This document shows, in pieces, positions 51,467 to 60,260 of a stretch of 64,000 nucleotides of DNA. The DNA is from JAEZDP01 sp964430855 (GTDB lineage Bacteria > Acidobacteriota > Vicinamibacteria > Vicinamibacterales > Vicinamibacteraceae), in assembly GCA_964430855.1 (NCBI GenBank), contig CAYSHC010000002.1:1-64000 (forward strand), written 5' to 3'. The notes below the pieces were generated by a model. The model worked only from the letters and a program-made list of their open reading frames with translations, had not been told where the DNA came from and searched no databases. The first letter of the stretch is position 1; the number at the start of each line of letters is the position of its first letter. The position numbers and the translations under genes were made by a program.

Positions 51467-52723
51467 TCAGGGCGTGCCCAGCAGGTTCAGGAACACCGTG
51501 ATGACCAGGTTGTTCGACACGTCGATGAAGAACGCCCCGACCATCGGCACGACGAGGAAGGCCTGCGGCGCGGGTCCGTACCGTTCGACGAGCGCTTCCA
51601 TGTTGGCCATGGCATTGGCCGTGGTGCCGAGCATGAAGCCGATGAACCCGCCGGTCATCACCGCGGCGTCGTAGTCACGGCCCATGGCCCGGAAGATGAG
51701 CCACGGCGCGATGGCCAGCAGCGCGGCGCCCTGCGCGAGCAGCAGGATCGTGAGCGGCAGCGCGAGCCCGACGAGCTGCCACAGCTTGAGCGTCATCAGC
51801 GCGAGCACGAGGAAGAACGCCAGCGCCACCGACCCGATGTCGTCGATGATGGCCTGCGACAGCCTGAAGATGCCGGTCGCCTCGTCGATGTTGCGCAGCA
51901 CGATGGCGACGAGCATCGCGCCGATGTAGGCGGGCAGCACGATGCCCTGCTGCGTCAGCCAGGCGCTGATGCCCGACCCCACCCACATGGCAAACAGGAT
52001 GAGTGCCGTGGCCTTCATCAGCGCGTACGCCTCGCGGTCGTCTCCCGGCGGCGTCGGCGTCGCGTCGGCAGGCCCGTCGATGGCCCGCTCGACGACATGG
52101 TGTGCCAGCGGGGCGCTGCCGGCCGTCCCGGTACGCGCGCTCCCGCCGGTGCCTGGCGGCGTCGTCTTCCTCTCGATGAGCCACGTGCCAACCGGCCCGC
52201 CGAGCAGCCCGCCCGCGACGATGCCCGCCATGGCCGCGGCCACGGCCACCGTCTCGGCGCTCACGACGCCGGCCTGTTCGAACAGCGGGGCGAAGGCGAG
52301 GCCGGTCGCGGGGCCTCCGGCAAGGGTCACCGAGCCGGCCAGGACGCCGAGCAGCGGCGGCTGGCCGAGGGCCACGGCCAGCCCTGCCCCGAGCACGTTC
52401 TGGAACACCGTGAAGGCCGACGAGATCGCGAGGAACAGGAACACCAGCGGGCCACCGCGCTTCAGGAGGCCGAGGCTCGCCCCGAACCCGACGCTGGTGA
52501 AGAACGCGATCATCAGCGGCGTCTGCCACGTCGTGTCGAAGACGAACGGCACCTGCCCGCGCACGTGACCGACCGTCATCACCGCCGAGACGATCAGGCC
52601 CCCGACGACCGGCGCCGGGATGTTGAGCCGCGCGAGCAGCGGCACGCGGTCGCGAATGGCGTAGCCCATGAAGAGCACGACGCCCGCGAACGCGAGGGTG
52701 TTGATGGCATCGATGGTGAACAC
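51467..52723 (-). CDS. gltS: sodium/glutamate symporter
   Basis: Inner-membrane Na+/glutamate importer of the GltS family, 418 residues with about ten hydrophobic segments. The two inverted halves carry the family-type Gly-rich loops: VTLAGGPATGLAFAPLFE in the first half and MTGGFIGFMLGTTANAM in the second. The N-terminal FTIDAINTLAFAGVVLFMG and IPAPVVGGLIVS match GltS. A hydrophilic central loop (about 210-245) rich in Gly, Thr and Pro connects them. The start is GTG 52721-52723, 8 nt after TATCAT without a Shine-Dalgarno sequence. Confidence 0.92.
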   Translation of the reverse strand: MFTIDAINTLAFAGVVLFMGYAIRDRVPLLARLNIPAPVVGGLIVSAVMTVGHVRGQVPFVFDTTWQTPLMIAFFTSVGFGASLGLLKRGGPLVFLFLAISSAFTVFQNVLGAGLAVALGQPPLLGVLAGSVTLAGGPATGLAFAPLFEQAGVVSAETVAVAAAMAGIVAGGLLGGPVGTWLIERKTTPPGTGGSARTGTAGSAPLAHHVVERAIDGPADATPTPPGDDREAYALMKATALILFAMWVGSGISAWLTQQGIVLPAYIGAMLVAIVLRNIDEATGIFRLSQAIIDDIGSVALAFFLVLALMTLKLWQLVGLALPLTILLLAQGAALLAIAPWLIFRAMGRDYDAAVMTGGFIGFMLGTTANAMANMEALVERYGPAPQAFLVVPMVGAFFIDVSNNLVITVFLNLLGTP

Positions 52724-52731
52724 GCCGTGCG

Positions 52732-52737
52732 ATGATA
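52732..52737 (-). promoter_or_regulatory. -10 box of gltS
   Basis: TATCAT (5 of 6 to consensus) on the minus strand ends 8 nt before the GTG start, another Shine-Dalgarno-less, near-leaderless arrangement. Confidence 0.4.
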
Positions 52738-52774
52738 CACGCCGTTTCCGAGGCCCTTCTTCAGACTGCCCGCC

Positions 52775-54232
52775 ATGCCGCCCTCTGGACCTGCCTCGCG
52801 CGTCCGACGTCCGCGCAGCCATCCGCGCCGGCTTCGGCGGCCCGTACCGCGGCGCTGGAGCACCTACCGCCGGCCGTCACGGCCGCGCGGGCGCCCGTGG
52901 CTGAGCACGCGCCTGCGCCGGCTGTTCTGGCTGTGGCAGCCCTGGGCCCTCGTCGGCGGCTGGGCGCTGGCGGTCGACCGCTTCGGGCTGGCGAGCTGGA
53001 CCCTGGCCGTCGCGCTCATCGCGTACCTGCTGCGATTCCCTGAACGGACGCCGACGCTCGGGCTCGAGCATACGTCGCCCGTGGGCAGCCAGGCGTTCCT
53101 CTCGACGGTCGTCGGGCTCACCGGGCAGGAGTTCATCCCGGGCAACACCGTGGACGTCCTGGAGAACGGCGACGCGTTCTACCCGGCGATGCTCGAGGCC
53201 ATCGCGTCGGCAGAGCAGTCGGTGACGCTGGAGCAGTACATCATGTGGGCCGGCGAGGTCAGCGACCGCTTTGCGGCCGCTCTGGCCGAGCGCGCGCGTG
53301 CCGGCGTCAGCGTCAAGCTGCTGCTCGACGCCGTCGGCTCCAGCACGCTCGGTGACCGCGCGCTCCAGGTGCTCAAGGACGCGGGCTGCGAGGTCGCCTG
53401 GTACAACCGCATCCACTGGTACACGGTGGGGCGCTTCAACAACCGCAGCCATCGCAAGACGCTCATCGTCGACGGACGGATCGGCTTCACGGGTGGCGCA
53501 GGCATCGCGGATCACTGGCGCGGGGACGCACGCGGCACCGAGGAGTGGCGCGACACGCAGGTACGCATCGAAGGCCCCGCGGTCCACGCGCTCCAGCACG
53601 GCTTCGCGATCAACTGGCTTCGCACGACGGGCGAGGTGCTGCAGGGCGAGGCGTTCTTCCCGACGCCGCCCGCGGCCGGGCCGACCGCCGTACAGGTCAT
53701 CAACAGCTCACCCGACGCCGGCGCCTCGGGCGCGCGTCTCGCGTACTACCTGGCCATCGTCTCGTCACGGAAGCGCATCGACATCGTCAACCCGTACTTC
53801 GTGCCCGACGAGGTTGCCGTCGAGACGCTTGCCGAGGCCGCCGCGCGCGGCGTGCAGGTGCGCGTGCTCGTCACCGGGGTCCGCAACGACAACTGGCTCG
53901 CGCGGCACAACAGCGTGCGGCTCTACGGGCCGCTGCTCGAGGGTGGCGTGAAGGTGTACGAGTACCACCCGCGGATGCTGCACCAGAAGGTGATGATCGT
54001 CGACGGCTGCTGGTGTAGTGTGGGCACCAGCAACTTCGACAACCGCTCGTTCGCGCTCAACGAGGAAACCACGCTGTGCGTCTGTGACGAGTCGGTGGTC
54101 GCTGCCCTGTCGCGCGCGTTCGACGACGACCTGGCCGAGAGCCGCGAGGTCAGTTTCGACGCCTGGCGGCGCCGGGGGCTGTGGGCGCGCGTGCAGGAGC
54201 TCGTCGCGTCATTGCTCAGGGATCAGGTGTGA
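52775..54232 (+). CDS. cls: cardiolipin synthase (phospholipase D family)
   Basis: Membrane enzyme joining phosphatidylglycerol molecules to make cardiolipin, 485 residues. Two HKD motifs are intact: His226 in HRKTLIVDG and His403 in HQKVMIVDG. Each is followed by Gly-rich GGAGIADHW and NFDNRSFALNEE respectively. A hydrophobic N-terminal pair (ALVGGWALAVDRFGLASWTLAVALIAYLL) anchors it. The first 45 residues are unusually Arg/Pro-rich, but no other in-frame start exists before the helix, so ATG 52775 stands. Its stop lies one base from the GTG of the next gene. Confidence 0.94.
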   Translation: MPPSGPASRVRRPRSHPRRLRRPVPRRWSTYRRPSRPRGRPWLSTRLRRLFWLWQPWALVGGWALAVDRFGLASWTLAVALIAYLLRFPERTPTLGLEHTSPVGSQAFLSTVVGLTGQEFIPGNTVDVLENGDAFYPAMLEAIASAEQSVTLEQYIMWAGEVSDRFAAALAERARAGVSVKLLLDAVGSSTLGDRALQVLKDAGCEVAWYNRIHWYTVGRFNNRSHRKTLIVDGRIGFTGGAGIADHWRGDARGTEEWRDTQVRIEGPAVHALQHGFAINWLRTTGEVLQGEAFFPTPPAAGPTAVQVINSSPDAGASGARLAYYLAIVSSRKRIDIVNPYFVPDEVAVETLAEAAARGVQVRVLVTGVRNDNWLARHNSVRLYGPLLEGGVKVYEYHPRMLHQKVMIVDGCWCSVGTSNFDNRSFALNEETTLCVCDESVVAALSRAFDDDLAESREVSFDAWRRRGLWARVQELVASLLRDQV

Positions 54233-55017
54233 AGCAGATCCGTCGTCAACTCTCGCTGCCGTGGCCCGCCGGGGGCGTCACCGAGCCCGCGCCGGATGTG
54301 CGTCCCCCCGGCACGAAGGCGCCGGCAGGGCCCGACAAGCTCTCGATCCCTCCGCCGTCGGCGCCCGTCTTCGTGCGCAACGCGCGCGCACGTCGCTACA
54401 TCCTGCGCGTGCTGGCCGACGGGCGTGTCCGCGTCACGATCCCGCGCTACGGGTCGAGGCGGGAGGCCGAGGCGTTCCTGCGGACGAGGCTCGCGTGGAT
54501 TGCCGATCGCCGGCGCGAGCTGCAGGCGTCGCGCGTCGACAGGCGCTGGAGGCCCGGCACGCTGGTCTGGTGGCGAGGGGTGCTCGAGCCGGTAGTCGTC
54601 TTCGAGACCGACACGCCGGAAACGGTCGCGGTCGGCTGCGCCGACGTCCAGGTGGTGGCGGCGCCTGCCGACGACTACCGCGGCGTCCTCGAGCGGGCGA
54701 TGCGCCGGATCGCGTCCGTCGAGCTGCCGCGCGAGCTGCTCGAGCTTGCGAGGCGCCATGACCTGACGGTGCAGGGCGTCACCATCCGCAACCAGCGGTC
54801 GCGCTGGGGGTCGTGCTCGCGGGACGGCCGGATCGCGCTCAACTGGCGGCTGCTGCAGATGCCCGAGCCCGTCCGCCAGTACGTGCTGCTGCACGAGCTG
54901 ATGCACCTGCGCGAGCACAACCACTCCGAGCGGTTCTGGGCGCTCGTCGAGGCCGTCTGCCCGTGGCACCTCGACGCTCGGCGGTGGCTGCGCCACGAGG
55001 GGCTGACGCTGTGCTGA
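54229..55017 (+). CDS. YgjP-like zinc metallopeptidase
   Basis: A 262-residue protein of the YgjP/DUF45 (SprT-like WLM) family. The zinc site is His222-Glu-Leu-Met-His226 in LLHELMHLREHNHSERFW, whose second His block (NHSERFW) is diagnostic. RNQRSRWGSCS and LNWRLLQMPEPVRQYV precede it as in the family. The N-terminal 40 residues are Pro-rich and probably flexible. GTG 54229 shares bases with the cls stop region, so translation is coupled. YgjP-type proteins have no settled substrate; some are found with restriction systems, but no such genes are near. Confidence 0.88.
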   Translation: MKQIRRQLSLPWPAGGVTEPAPDVRPPGTKAPAGPDKLSIPPPSAPVFVRNARARRYILRVLADGRVRVTIPRYGSRREAEAFLRTRLAWIADRRRELQASRVDRRWRPGTLVWWRGVLEPVVVFETDTPETVAVGCADVQVVAAPADDYRGVLERAMRRIASVELPRELLELARRHDLTVQGVTIRNQRSRWGSCSRDGRIALNWRLLQMPEPVRQYVLLHELMHLREHNHSERFWALVEAVCPWHLDARRWLRHEGLTLC

Positions 55018-55033
55018 GCAGCGCACGCCTGCC

Positions 55034-55996
55034 GTGACCCGCCCCATCGTCGACGTCACCGGCCGTGTGGCGCGGCTGTTCCAGCAGCCTCCGCAGGAGT
55101 TCGTCGCGCACAGGAACGAACTCGCGCGCGACCTGGCGCGGGCGGGACAGCGCGAGCTGTCCACGCGGATCAAGGGGCTGGCCAGGCCGCCCGTCTCGGC
55201 GTGGGTCGTCAACCAGCTGTACTGGCACGAGCGCGCGGAGTACGACGCGCTGCTGGCGGCAGGGGCGGCGGCGCGCGACGCGCAGCAGTCGCGCCTGAGC
55301 GGACGCGGGGGCGACCTTGCGCGGGCGCTCGCCGAGCGCGACGCGATCATCGACAGGCTCTCGCGCCAGGCCGAGCGGCTGGCCGGCGCGGCCGGCGTGA
55401 CGCTGAGCCGCGACATCCGCTCGCGCGTGCGCACGACCCTCGAGGCCATCGCCCTGCGCGCCGGCGACTCCTCGCTCGTCCACGGCCAGCTCACCGACGA
55501 CGTCCCGCTGCCCGGCCTGCAGGCCCTGGCGGGCCTCGTCGCCGCCGACCAGGACGCCGCGCCCGTCAAGCCCGCTCGCCCGGCGCTCGCGCTGGTGCCC
55601 TCGCCCGAACGCGGGGACGAGGCTGGCGCGATCGAGGCTCTTGCGGCGGAGCTCGACGAGCTGCGCGAGGTGCTGGAGGCCGCACGTGCGTCCGCCGCGG
55701 ACGCGCAGGAGCGCGCCGACGAACATGCCGGCGCCGCCACCGCCGCGGAGCAGCAGGCAAGCGCGGCCTTGCGGGCGCTCGAGACGGCAAGGCAGCGTCT
55801 CGCGCAGGCCCAGGACGCCGCCCGTGCCGCGGCCGCGCGTGCGGCAGAAGCGTCCGGCGAGGCCGAGAAGGCGTCGGCCGAGGTGGAGGCGCTGGTCGCG
55901 CGTGAACGCGAGCTGCTCGCCAAGATCGAGGCGCTCGGCGGCCCGGCGCCCAGGACGCCGGCCCCGAAGAAGCGTCGCGTCAGCCGGAAGCGGTAA
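55034..55996 (+). CDS. Ala/Glu-rich coiled-coil protein, unknown
   Basis: A 320-residue cytoplasmic protein from GTG 55034. The N-terminal half has RVARLFQQPPQEFVAHRNEL and KGLARPPVSAWVVNQLYW, a pattern I recall from uncharacterised actinobacterial and acidobacterial proteins. Residues about 195-300 form a long heptad-rich coiled coil (AAELDELREVLEAARASAAD). The basic tail (PKKRRVSRKR) could bind nucleic acid. It follows the peptidase gene by 16 bp and overlaps the convergent YkgJ-type gene by 17 bp. No function assigned. Confidence 0.7.
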   Translation: MTRPIVDVTGRVARLFQQPPQEFVAHRNELARDLARAGQRELSTRIKGLARPPVSAWVVNQLYWHERAEYDALLAAGAAARDAQQSRLSGRGGDLARALAERDAIIDRLSRQAERLAGAAGVTLSRDIRSRVRTTLEAIALRAGDSSLVHGQLTDDVPLPGLQALAGLVAADQDAAPVKPARPALALVPSPERGDEAGAIEALAAELDELREVLEAARASAADAQERADEHAGAATAAEQQASAALRALETARQRLAQAQDAARAAAARAAEASGEAEKASAEVEALVARERELLAKIEALGGPAPRTPAPKKRRVSRKR

Positions 55997-57206
55997 AGGG
56001 CAGCGGGGCGCGTTCCCAGTCGCTCAGGCGGCGCGCGAGGTGCTCGGGCGAGCCGAGGTGGAGCAGCAGCAGGTCGGCCGTGCGGATGGCCGCCGCGACG
56101 CGAGCATCCGACGGATCGGGCGTCAGGCCATCAACAGCGGCGGCGGACGCCGATACAGGCAACCAGGCTTCCACCGTGGCCAGTGCCGCGGCCAGGTACG
56201 CGGCCACCGTGCGCAGTCCGCGTCCCTGGTAGGCCATCCACGCACCGAACGCTCGGGCCGCGAGGTACCGTCCGAGCCTGCCGCGCGCGAGGGGCTCGTC
56301 GAGCACCGCGCGCGCCTCGGCAGCCGGCACCCCCGGACGGCCGGGCACGCGCCATCGCTCGCCGGGCGGCACGGCGTCGAGGACGGCGTCAACGAAGGCT
56401 GTGCGCGCGCGCTCCTCGAGGCCCGGGGCCGGTGCCGTGATGGCCTCGCCCCCGCCGTCCTCCCATCGGCGAATCGCATCCACGACGAACGCGGGCTGCA
56501 CGCCGCAGGATGGCCGCCAGGCCCGCAACCGCTCGTAGAGCGTCACCACGCGCCCGAGGCGCGCGTGCACCGAACCGCCGCCGTTCGCGAGGGCGTCCAC
56601 CGTGGCGGCCTCGATGGCGTCGTACGCCTCGCGATCGGCGAGGCAGTCGGCGCGCAGCAGCGGGGGCCACGTCTCGCGGGCGTCGAGGCCCTCGATGGCG
56701 GCCTCGGCGACAGGGCTCCCCGTGGCGTCCACGATGCGCGCAGGCTCCGCCACGTCACCGAGCGTCGCCAGTGCCGTCGGACACCAGTGCGACAGCGAGA
56801 TATCCGTGCCGGCGGAGTCGCGCCTCACGATGCGCGGGAACTGCCGGCAGGCGATGGGCATCGCCGGGAGGCCCGCGTGCCGCTGCACGCGGCAGCAGCC
56901 GCCCGGCTGCGCCCGGTCGAAGAAGACGCACGTGCCGGCCGGCGTCCGGCCCAGCACGGCGCCCACGTCGTCCGGCCGGGCGTCGGGAAACGTAAGGGGA
57001 GACGAACCAGAAACCGTCGTGACGCGCCCGTCGTCGATGGCGCGCCGCAGCACGGGCAGCACGTGCCCCTCGACGGGAATCGGCCAGCCCGCGGAGCAGC
57101 AGGCCCCGGTGCTGGCGCAGGCGTAGCCGGCATGGAACGACAGCACCCGTACACGGCCCTTTGGACTGTTCGCGTCGTCGTTCACGCGAGGCGCATGGTG
57201 CCACAT
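55980..57206 (-). CDS. YkgJ-type cysteine-cluster protein with long C-terminal extension
   Basis: A 408-residue protein. The N-terminal 150 residues match the YkgJ/CxxCxxCC cysteine-cluster family, probably a zinc- or iron-binding module. Cys30, Cys36 and Cys37 lie in YACASTGACCSAGW, then GTCVFFDR, GGCCRVQR and IACRQFPRIV complete the set. About 240 further residues of Ala/Arg-rich helical sequence have no family I recognise. ATG 57204-57206 was chosen because the cluster begins 23 residues later. It is divergent from the Nramp-like gene across a 174-bp region containing a 14-bp palindrome. Confidence 0.75.
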   Translation of the reverse strand: MWHHAPRVNDDANSPKGRVRVLSFHAGYACASTGACCSAGWPIPVEGHVLPVLRRAIDDGRVTTVSGSSPLTFPDARPDDVGAVLGRTPAGTCVFFDRAQPGGCCRVQRHAGLPAMPIACRQFPRIVRRDSAGTDISLSHWCPTALATLGDVAEPARIVDATGSPVAEAAIEGLDARETWPPLLRADCLADREAYDAIEAATVDALANGGGSVHARLGRVVTLYERLRAWRPSCGVQPAFVVDAIRRWEDGGGEAITAPAPGLEERARTAFVDAVLDAVPPGERWRVPGRPGVPAAEARAVLDEPLARGRLGRYLAARAFGAWMAYQGRGLRTVAAYLAAALATVEAWLPVSASAAAVDGLTPDPSDARVAAAIRTADLLLLHLGSPEHLARRLSDWERAPLPFTASG

Positions 57207-57234
57207 GACTGATTCATGATCGCAGGCGCCGAAG

Positions 57235-57248
57235 GTCGCACGTGCGAC
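57235..57248. promoter_or_regulatory. perfect 14-bp palindrome in a divergent intergenic region
   Basis: GTCGCACGTGCGAC is a perfect dyad with an E-box-like CACGTG core, 29 bp upstream of the YkgJ-type start and 132 bp upstream of the Nramp-like start. The position suits an operator serving one or both genes. Confidence 0.4.
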
Positions 57249-57368
57249 TGTCCGGCCTGACAGGCACACGACGGAGCGGAATCGGCGCCGGCGCCTGACG
57301 CGACCGGCGGGCCGGAGGCGGTCGCCGCGCCGGCACCGGACGCATTTGCGGGCGCGCCGCGAGGCGGC

Positions 57369-57374
57369 TACCAT
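57369..57374 (+). promoter_or_regulatory. -10-like box of the Nramp-like gene
   Basis: TACCAT ends 6 nt before ATG 57381 and no Shine-Dalgarno sequence is present, the same arrangement as ppc and the YggX-like gene. Confidence 0.35.
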
Positions 57375-57380
57375 CGCGCG

Positions 57381-58856
57381 ATGCACCAGCACGAGCCGAT
57401 GGCAGGCGCCTCAGCGCCCTCGCCTCTTCCGCAACCCGAACCCGAGGTCGTTCGCGCGGGGCACCTCGCCCCGATGCCCGTGCGCGACATGCCCGAGCCA
57501 CTGCCGCTGCGACGGATCATCGGTCCCAGCGTCATCCTCGCCGGCCTCGGCGTCGGGTCCGGCGAATACATCATCTGGCCCTACATCACCGCGGCGATCG
57601 GTCCCATGTTCCTGTGGGCGGCGGTGATCAGCGTGACGGTGCAGTACTTCCTGAACATGGAAATCGAGCGCTACACACTGGCGACGGGAGAGACCGCGAT
57701 CGCCGGCTTCGTGCGCTCGTGGAAGCCGTGGGGCTGGCTCTTCTGCCTGTTCACGCTCATCCCGAACATGTGGCCGGGCTGGGCGACCGGCGGCGTCACC
57801 ATCCTGACGTTTCTCATGGGCGGGGGCGACGTGGCGCTCATCACGATAGGCGTCATGATCGCGATCGGCATTGCCCTCACGATCTCGCCCGTCGTCTACC
57901 AGACGCTCGAGCGCGCGCAGTTCTTCAAGGTCGGCCTGACGCTGGTGTTCCTCTCGGTGGCGATCGCGGCGGCCATCGGTCCCGAGACCTGGCGCGAGCT
58001 GCCGCAGGCGGTCACCAGCTTCGGCGTGCTTCCCGACGCGCTGCCCATCACGTTGCTGCTGAGCGGCCTCGTGTTTGCCGGCGCCGGCGGCGTGAACAAC
58101 CTGGCCCAGAGCAACTGGATCCGCGACAAGGGCTTCGGGATGGGCGTCTACATCCCGCGCATCGTCTCGCCGATCACCGGCGAGGAGGTGGCGGCCCCGA
58201 CGACGGGCGTGATGATGCGCGCCGACGCGGCCAACGTCGAGCGGTTCCGCGTGTGGTGGCGCCGCGCGAATGTCGAGCAGTTCGTGAGCTTCTGGTTCAT
58301 CTGCATCTTCTCGATCACGGTCTTCTCGATGCTGGCCTACGCCACCGTGGGCGGCCGCGTGATGGGCGAGCAGGCCAACCTGGCGTTCGTGCAGGCCGAG
58401 TCGCTCGTGCTGCGCGAGGTGGTGGCGCCGTGGTTCGGCACGTTCTTCCTCGTCTTCGGGTCGCTCTCGCTCATCCTCGTCGCGCTCGGCACCGTCGACT
58501 ACATCGCCCGGATCGTGGCCGACATCATCAGGACGGTGTACGTGCCCGACAGCGCGCGGTGGACCGAAAGCCGCCTGTATTTCGCGATCGTGTGGGCGAC
58601 CGTCATCGCGGGCTCGGTCATCCTGCTCTCGGGCTGGCAGCAGCCGCTCATCCTCCTCATGACCGCCGCGTGCCTGAACGGCCTGGTGATGGTGGTCTAC
58701 TCGGTGCTCCTCATCCAGCTCAATCGGCGCGGGCTGCCGGCGCCGGTACGGGTCCGCGGCATGCGCCTTGCGATGCTCGTGTTCGCGACGGCCTTCTACG
58801 GATATTTCGGCGGCTGGTTCGTCATCGCCCAGGTTCGATCGGCGCTGGGGGGCTGA
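57381..58856 (+). CDS. Nramp-related transporter lacking the DPGN motif
   Basis: LeuT-fold inner-membrane protein of 491 residues with about 11 hydrophobic segments. The family start GPSVILAGLGVGSGEYI corresponds to Nramp TM1, but the metal-binding DPGN is replaced by GSGE (residues 59-62). The TM6 region reads LLLSGLVFAGAGGVNNLAQS, with no Met-Pro-His motif. It therefore belongs to an Nramp-related clade whose substrate is probably not Mn2+ or Fe2+. It starts at ATG 57381 after TACCAT and overlaps the convergent DUF488 gene by 35 bp. Confidence 0.85.
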   Translation: MHQHEPMAGASAPSPLPQPEPEVVRAGHLAPMPVRDMPEPLPLRRIIGPSVILAGLGVGSGEYIIWPYITAAIGPMFLWAAVISVTVQYFLNMEIERYTLATGETAIAGFVRSWKPWGWLFCLFTLIPNMWPGWATGGVTILTFLMGGGDVALITIGVMIAIGIALTISPVVYQTLERAQFFKVGLTLVFLSVAIAAAIGPETWRELPQAVTSFGVLPDALPITLLLSGLVFAGAGGVNNLAQSNWIRDKGFGMGVYIPRIVSPITGEEVAAPTTGVMMRADAANVERFRVWWRRANVEQFVSFWFICIFSITVFSMLAYATVGGRVMGEQANLAFVQAESLVLREVVAPWFGTFFLVFGSLSLILVALGTVDYIARIVADIIRTVYVPDSARWTESRLYFAIVWATVIAGSVILLSGWQQPLILLMTAACLNGLVMVVYSVLLIQLNRRGLPAPVRVRGMRLAMLVFATAFYGYFGGWFVIAQVRSALGG

Positions 58857-59409
58857 GGCCGGGCGGGGGCGGGTAGGTGATTGTCGTCCCGTCGACGCGG
58901 GCAAACGACGTGAGGGCGTGCGGGCGTGCCGCCGTGGGGCTCGTGATGTCGGCGACGTCGAGGCCACCGACGATCAGGGCGTCGGCGATCAGCGACCGGT
59001 GGCAGCGCCAGGGCACCGCTTCGGCGCACATGCAGGCGATGGTCTCGCGGCGGGCGCGGGCGATGAGCTCGCCGATCGCCGCGGCAAACGCCTCCGTCTG
59101 CATGTAGTCGGCGTAGCCGCGGAAGCTCGCGTTGCGCCAGCCCCCGTTGGGCGAGTCGGGCCGCGGGCGGCGCAGGCCGCCGAGCGCGGGCACGTGCTCG
59201 TAGGCGATGCCGCTCGCGCGCAGCGCCGGTGCGAGCGCGTCGCGGGCGAACTGCGGGTTGTGTCGCGACTTCGGCACGGTCCGGACGTCGAGCAGCCGGG
59301 ACACCCCGTGGCCGCGAAGCATGGCCAGGAACTCCTCGATGGGCCTCGTGGAGTGGCCGATCGTGTAGATCCGTCCCCTTGCGACAGGGTGGTCGTCGCT
59401 TGCCTGCAT
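58822..59409 (-). CDS. DUF488 family protein
   Basis: A 195-residue cytoplasmic protein of the DUF488 family. It has IYTIGHSTRPIEEF at the N-terminus, LLDVRTVPKSRHNPQF, and the C-terminal CMCAEAVPWRCHRSLIADAL, with paired cysteines and the WRCHR block typical of the family. ATG 59407-59409 was preferred over an upstream TTG (59433) that would overlap the neighbouring gene. It follows the SH3b gene by 13 bp on the same strand. Family function is unsettled; a nucleic-acid or redox role has been suggested on structural grounds. Confidence 0.9.
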   Translation of the reverse strand: MQASDDHPVARGRIYTIGHSTRPIEEFLAMLRGHGVSRLLDVRTVPKSRHNPQFARDALAPALRASGIAYEHVPALGGLRRPRPDSPNGGWRNASFRGYADYMQTEAFAAAIGELIARARRETIACMCAEAVPWRCHRSLIADALIVGGLDVADITSPTAARPHALTSFARVDGTTITYPPPPGLSPPAPIEPGR

Positions 59410-59422
59410 GGACACGCTGCCG

Positions 59423-60151
59423 TCAGTCCCCAATCCCGCCGATCAGGATACGCAGGCCTCGTCCGCCCTCGCCGCGCTCGATGACCACGTAGCGTCCGCC
59501 GCCTTCGCCGCGCGCCGTGTACCGCAGCGACGCGAGGTTGCCGGCCTCGTCCCGCTGGACCTCGAGTTGGTCGAACCACAGCCACTCCGGCTTCTCGCGG
59601 TTCGCCACCGTCCGGCTGTCGCCGGATGATGGAGGCAGCCGGATGCCGGCAGGGATGTCGGCCAGGGCGCGCGCCAGCACGAACGCCTCCTGCCAGTCGG
59701 CCTGGAAGATCGTGATGCCCTCCTCGACCCTGAGGTATCCGTCGAGGTCGTACTCGTGCCGCTCGTGGTGCGGCCGCAGGTCGGCACCCACCCTGGCGCG
59801 AGCGAGCGCGACATACCGCTCGAGCGGCATCGGGCGTGCCGGGGCGGGGTACCGGCTCAGATACCCGTCGAACATGTAACCCGTCACGCCGCCCGCGTCG
59901 ACCCTGGCCATGCCTCCGCTGAGGCCGTCTACCGTGACGCGGCGGTCGCTCGCGTCGTCGAGCAGCGTGACGGTGGTGCCGTAGGCCAGCGTGCCGAGAA
60001 CGGGGGAGCCGGGATCCGGCCGCTCGCGCAGATGCAGGCCCGTCGGGGCGAGGACGTGCCGCAGTGCGCCGTCGCTCGCCGGTTGGGCCGCCGCGACCGA
60101 CGTGGCGAGCACGAGAATGCCGGCCAGTCCGGCAAGCGGGCAGATCCTCAC
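59423..60151 (-). CDS. secreted SH3b-domain protein
   Basis: A 242-residue exported protein from GTG 60149-60151, preceded by AAGGAG at an ideal distance. A signal peptide (PLAGLAGILVLATSVAAAQ) is followed by an SH3b domain (about 28-105: LHLRERPDPGSPVLGTLAYG, GYMFDGYLSRY). A C-terminal domain of about 130 residues (DYLRVEEGITIF-like strands, RYVVIERGEGGRGLRI) has no name I know. SH3b modules usually bind peptidoglycan, so a periplasmic or wall-associated role is likely. It is probably co-transcribed with the DUF488 gene. Confidence 0.75.
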   Translation of the reverse strand: MRICPLAGLAGILVLATSVAAAQPASDGALRHVLAPTGLHLRERPDPGSPVLGTLAYGTTVTLLDDASDRRVTVDGLSGGMARVDAGGVTGYMFDGYLSRYPAPARPMPLERYVALARARVGADLRPHHERHEYDLDGYLRVEEGITIFQADWQEAFVLARALADIPAGIRLPPSSGDSRTVANREKPEWLWFDQLEVQRDEAGNLASLRYTARGEGGGRYVVIERGEGGRGLRILIGGIGD

Positions 60152-60260
60152 AACCGGCTCCTTTCGATCGGGTCGCGGGCCTTACTGGCGACAACGACGC
60201 GGGCGCGACGGCGGAACGGCACTACACTCCCTGCCACACCCGCTGTCCTGAGGAGCCCAG

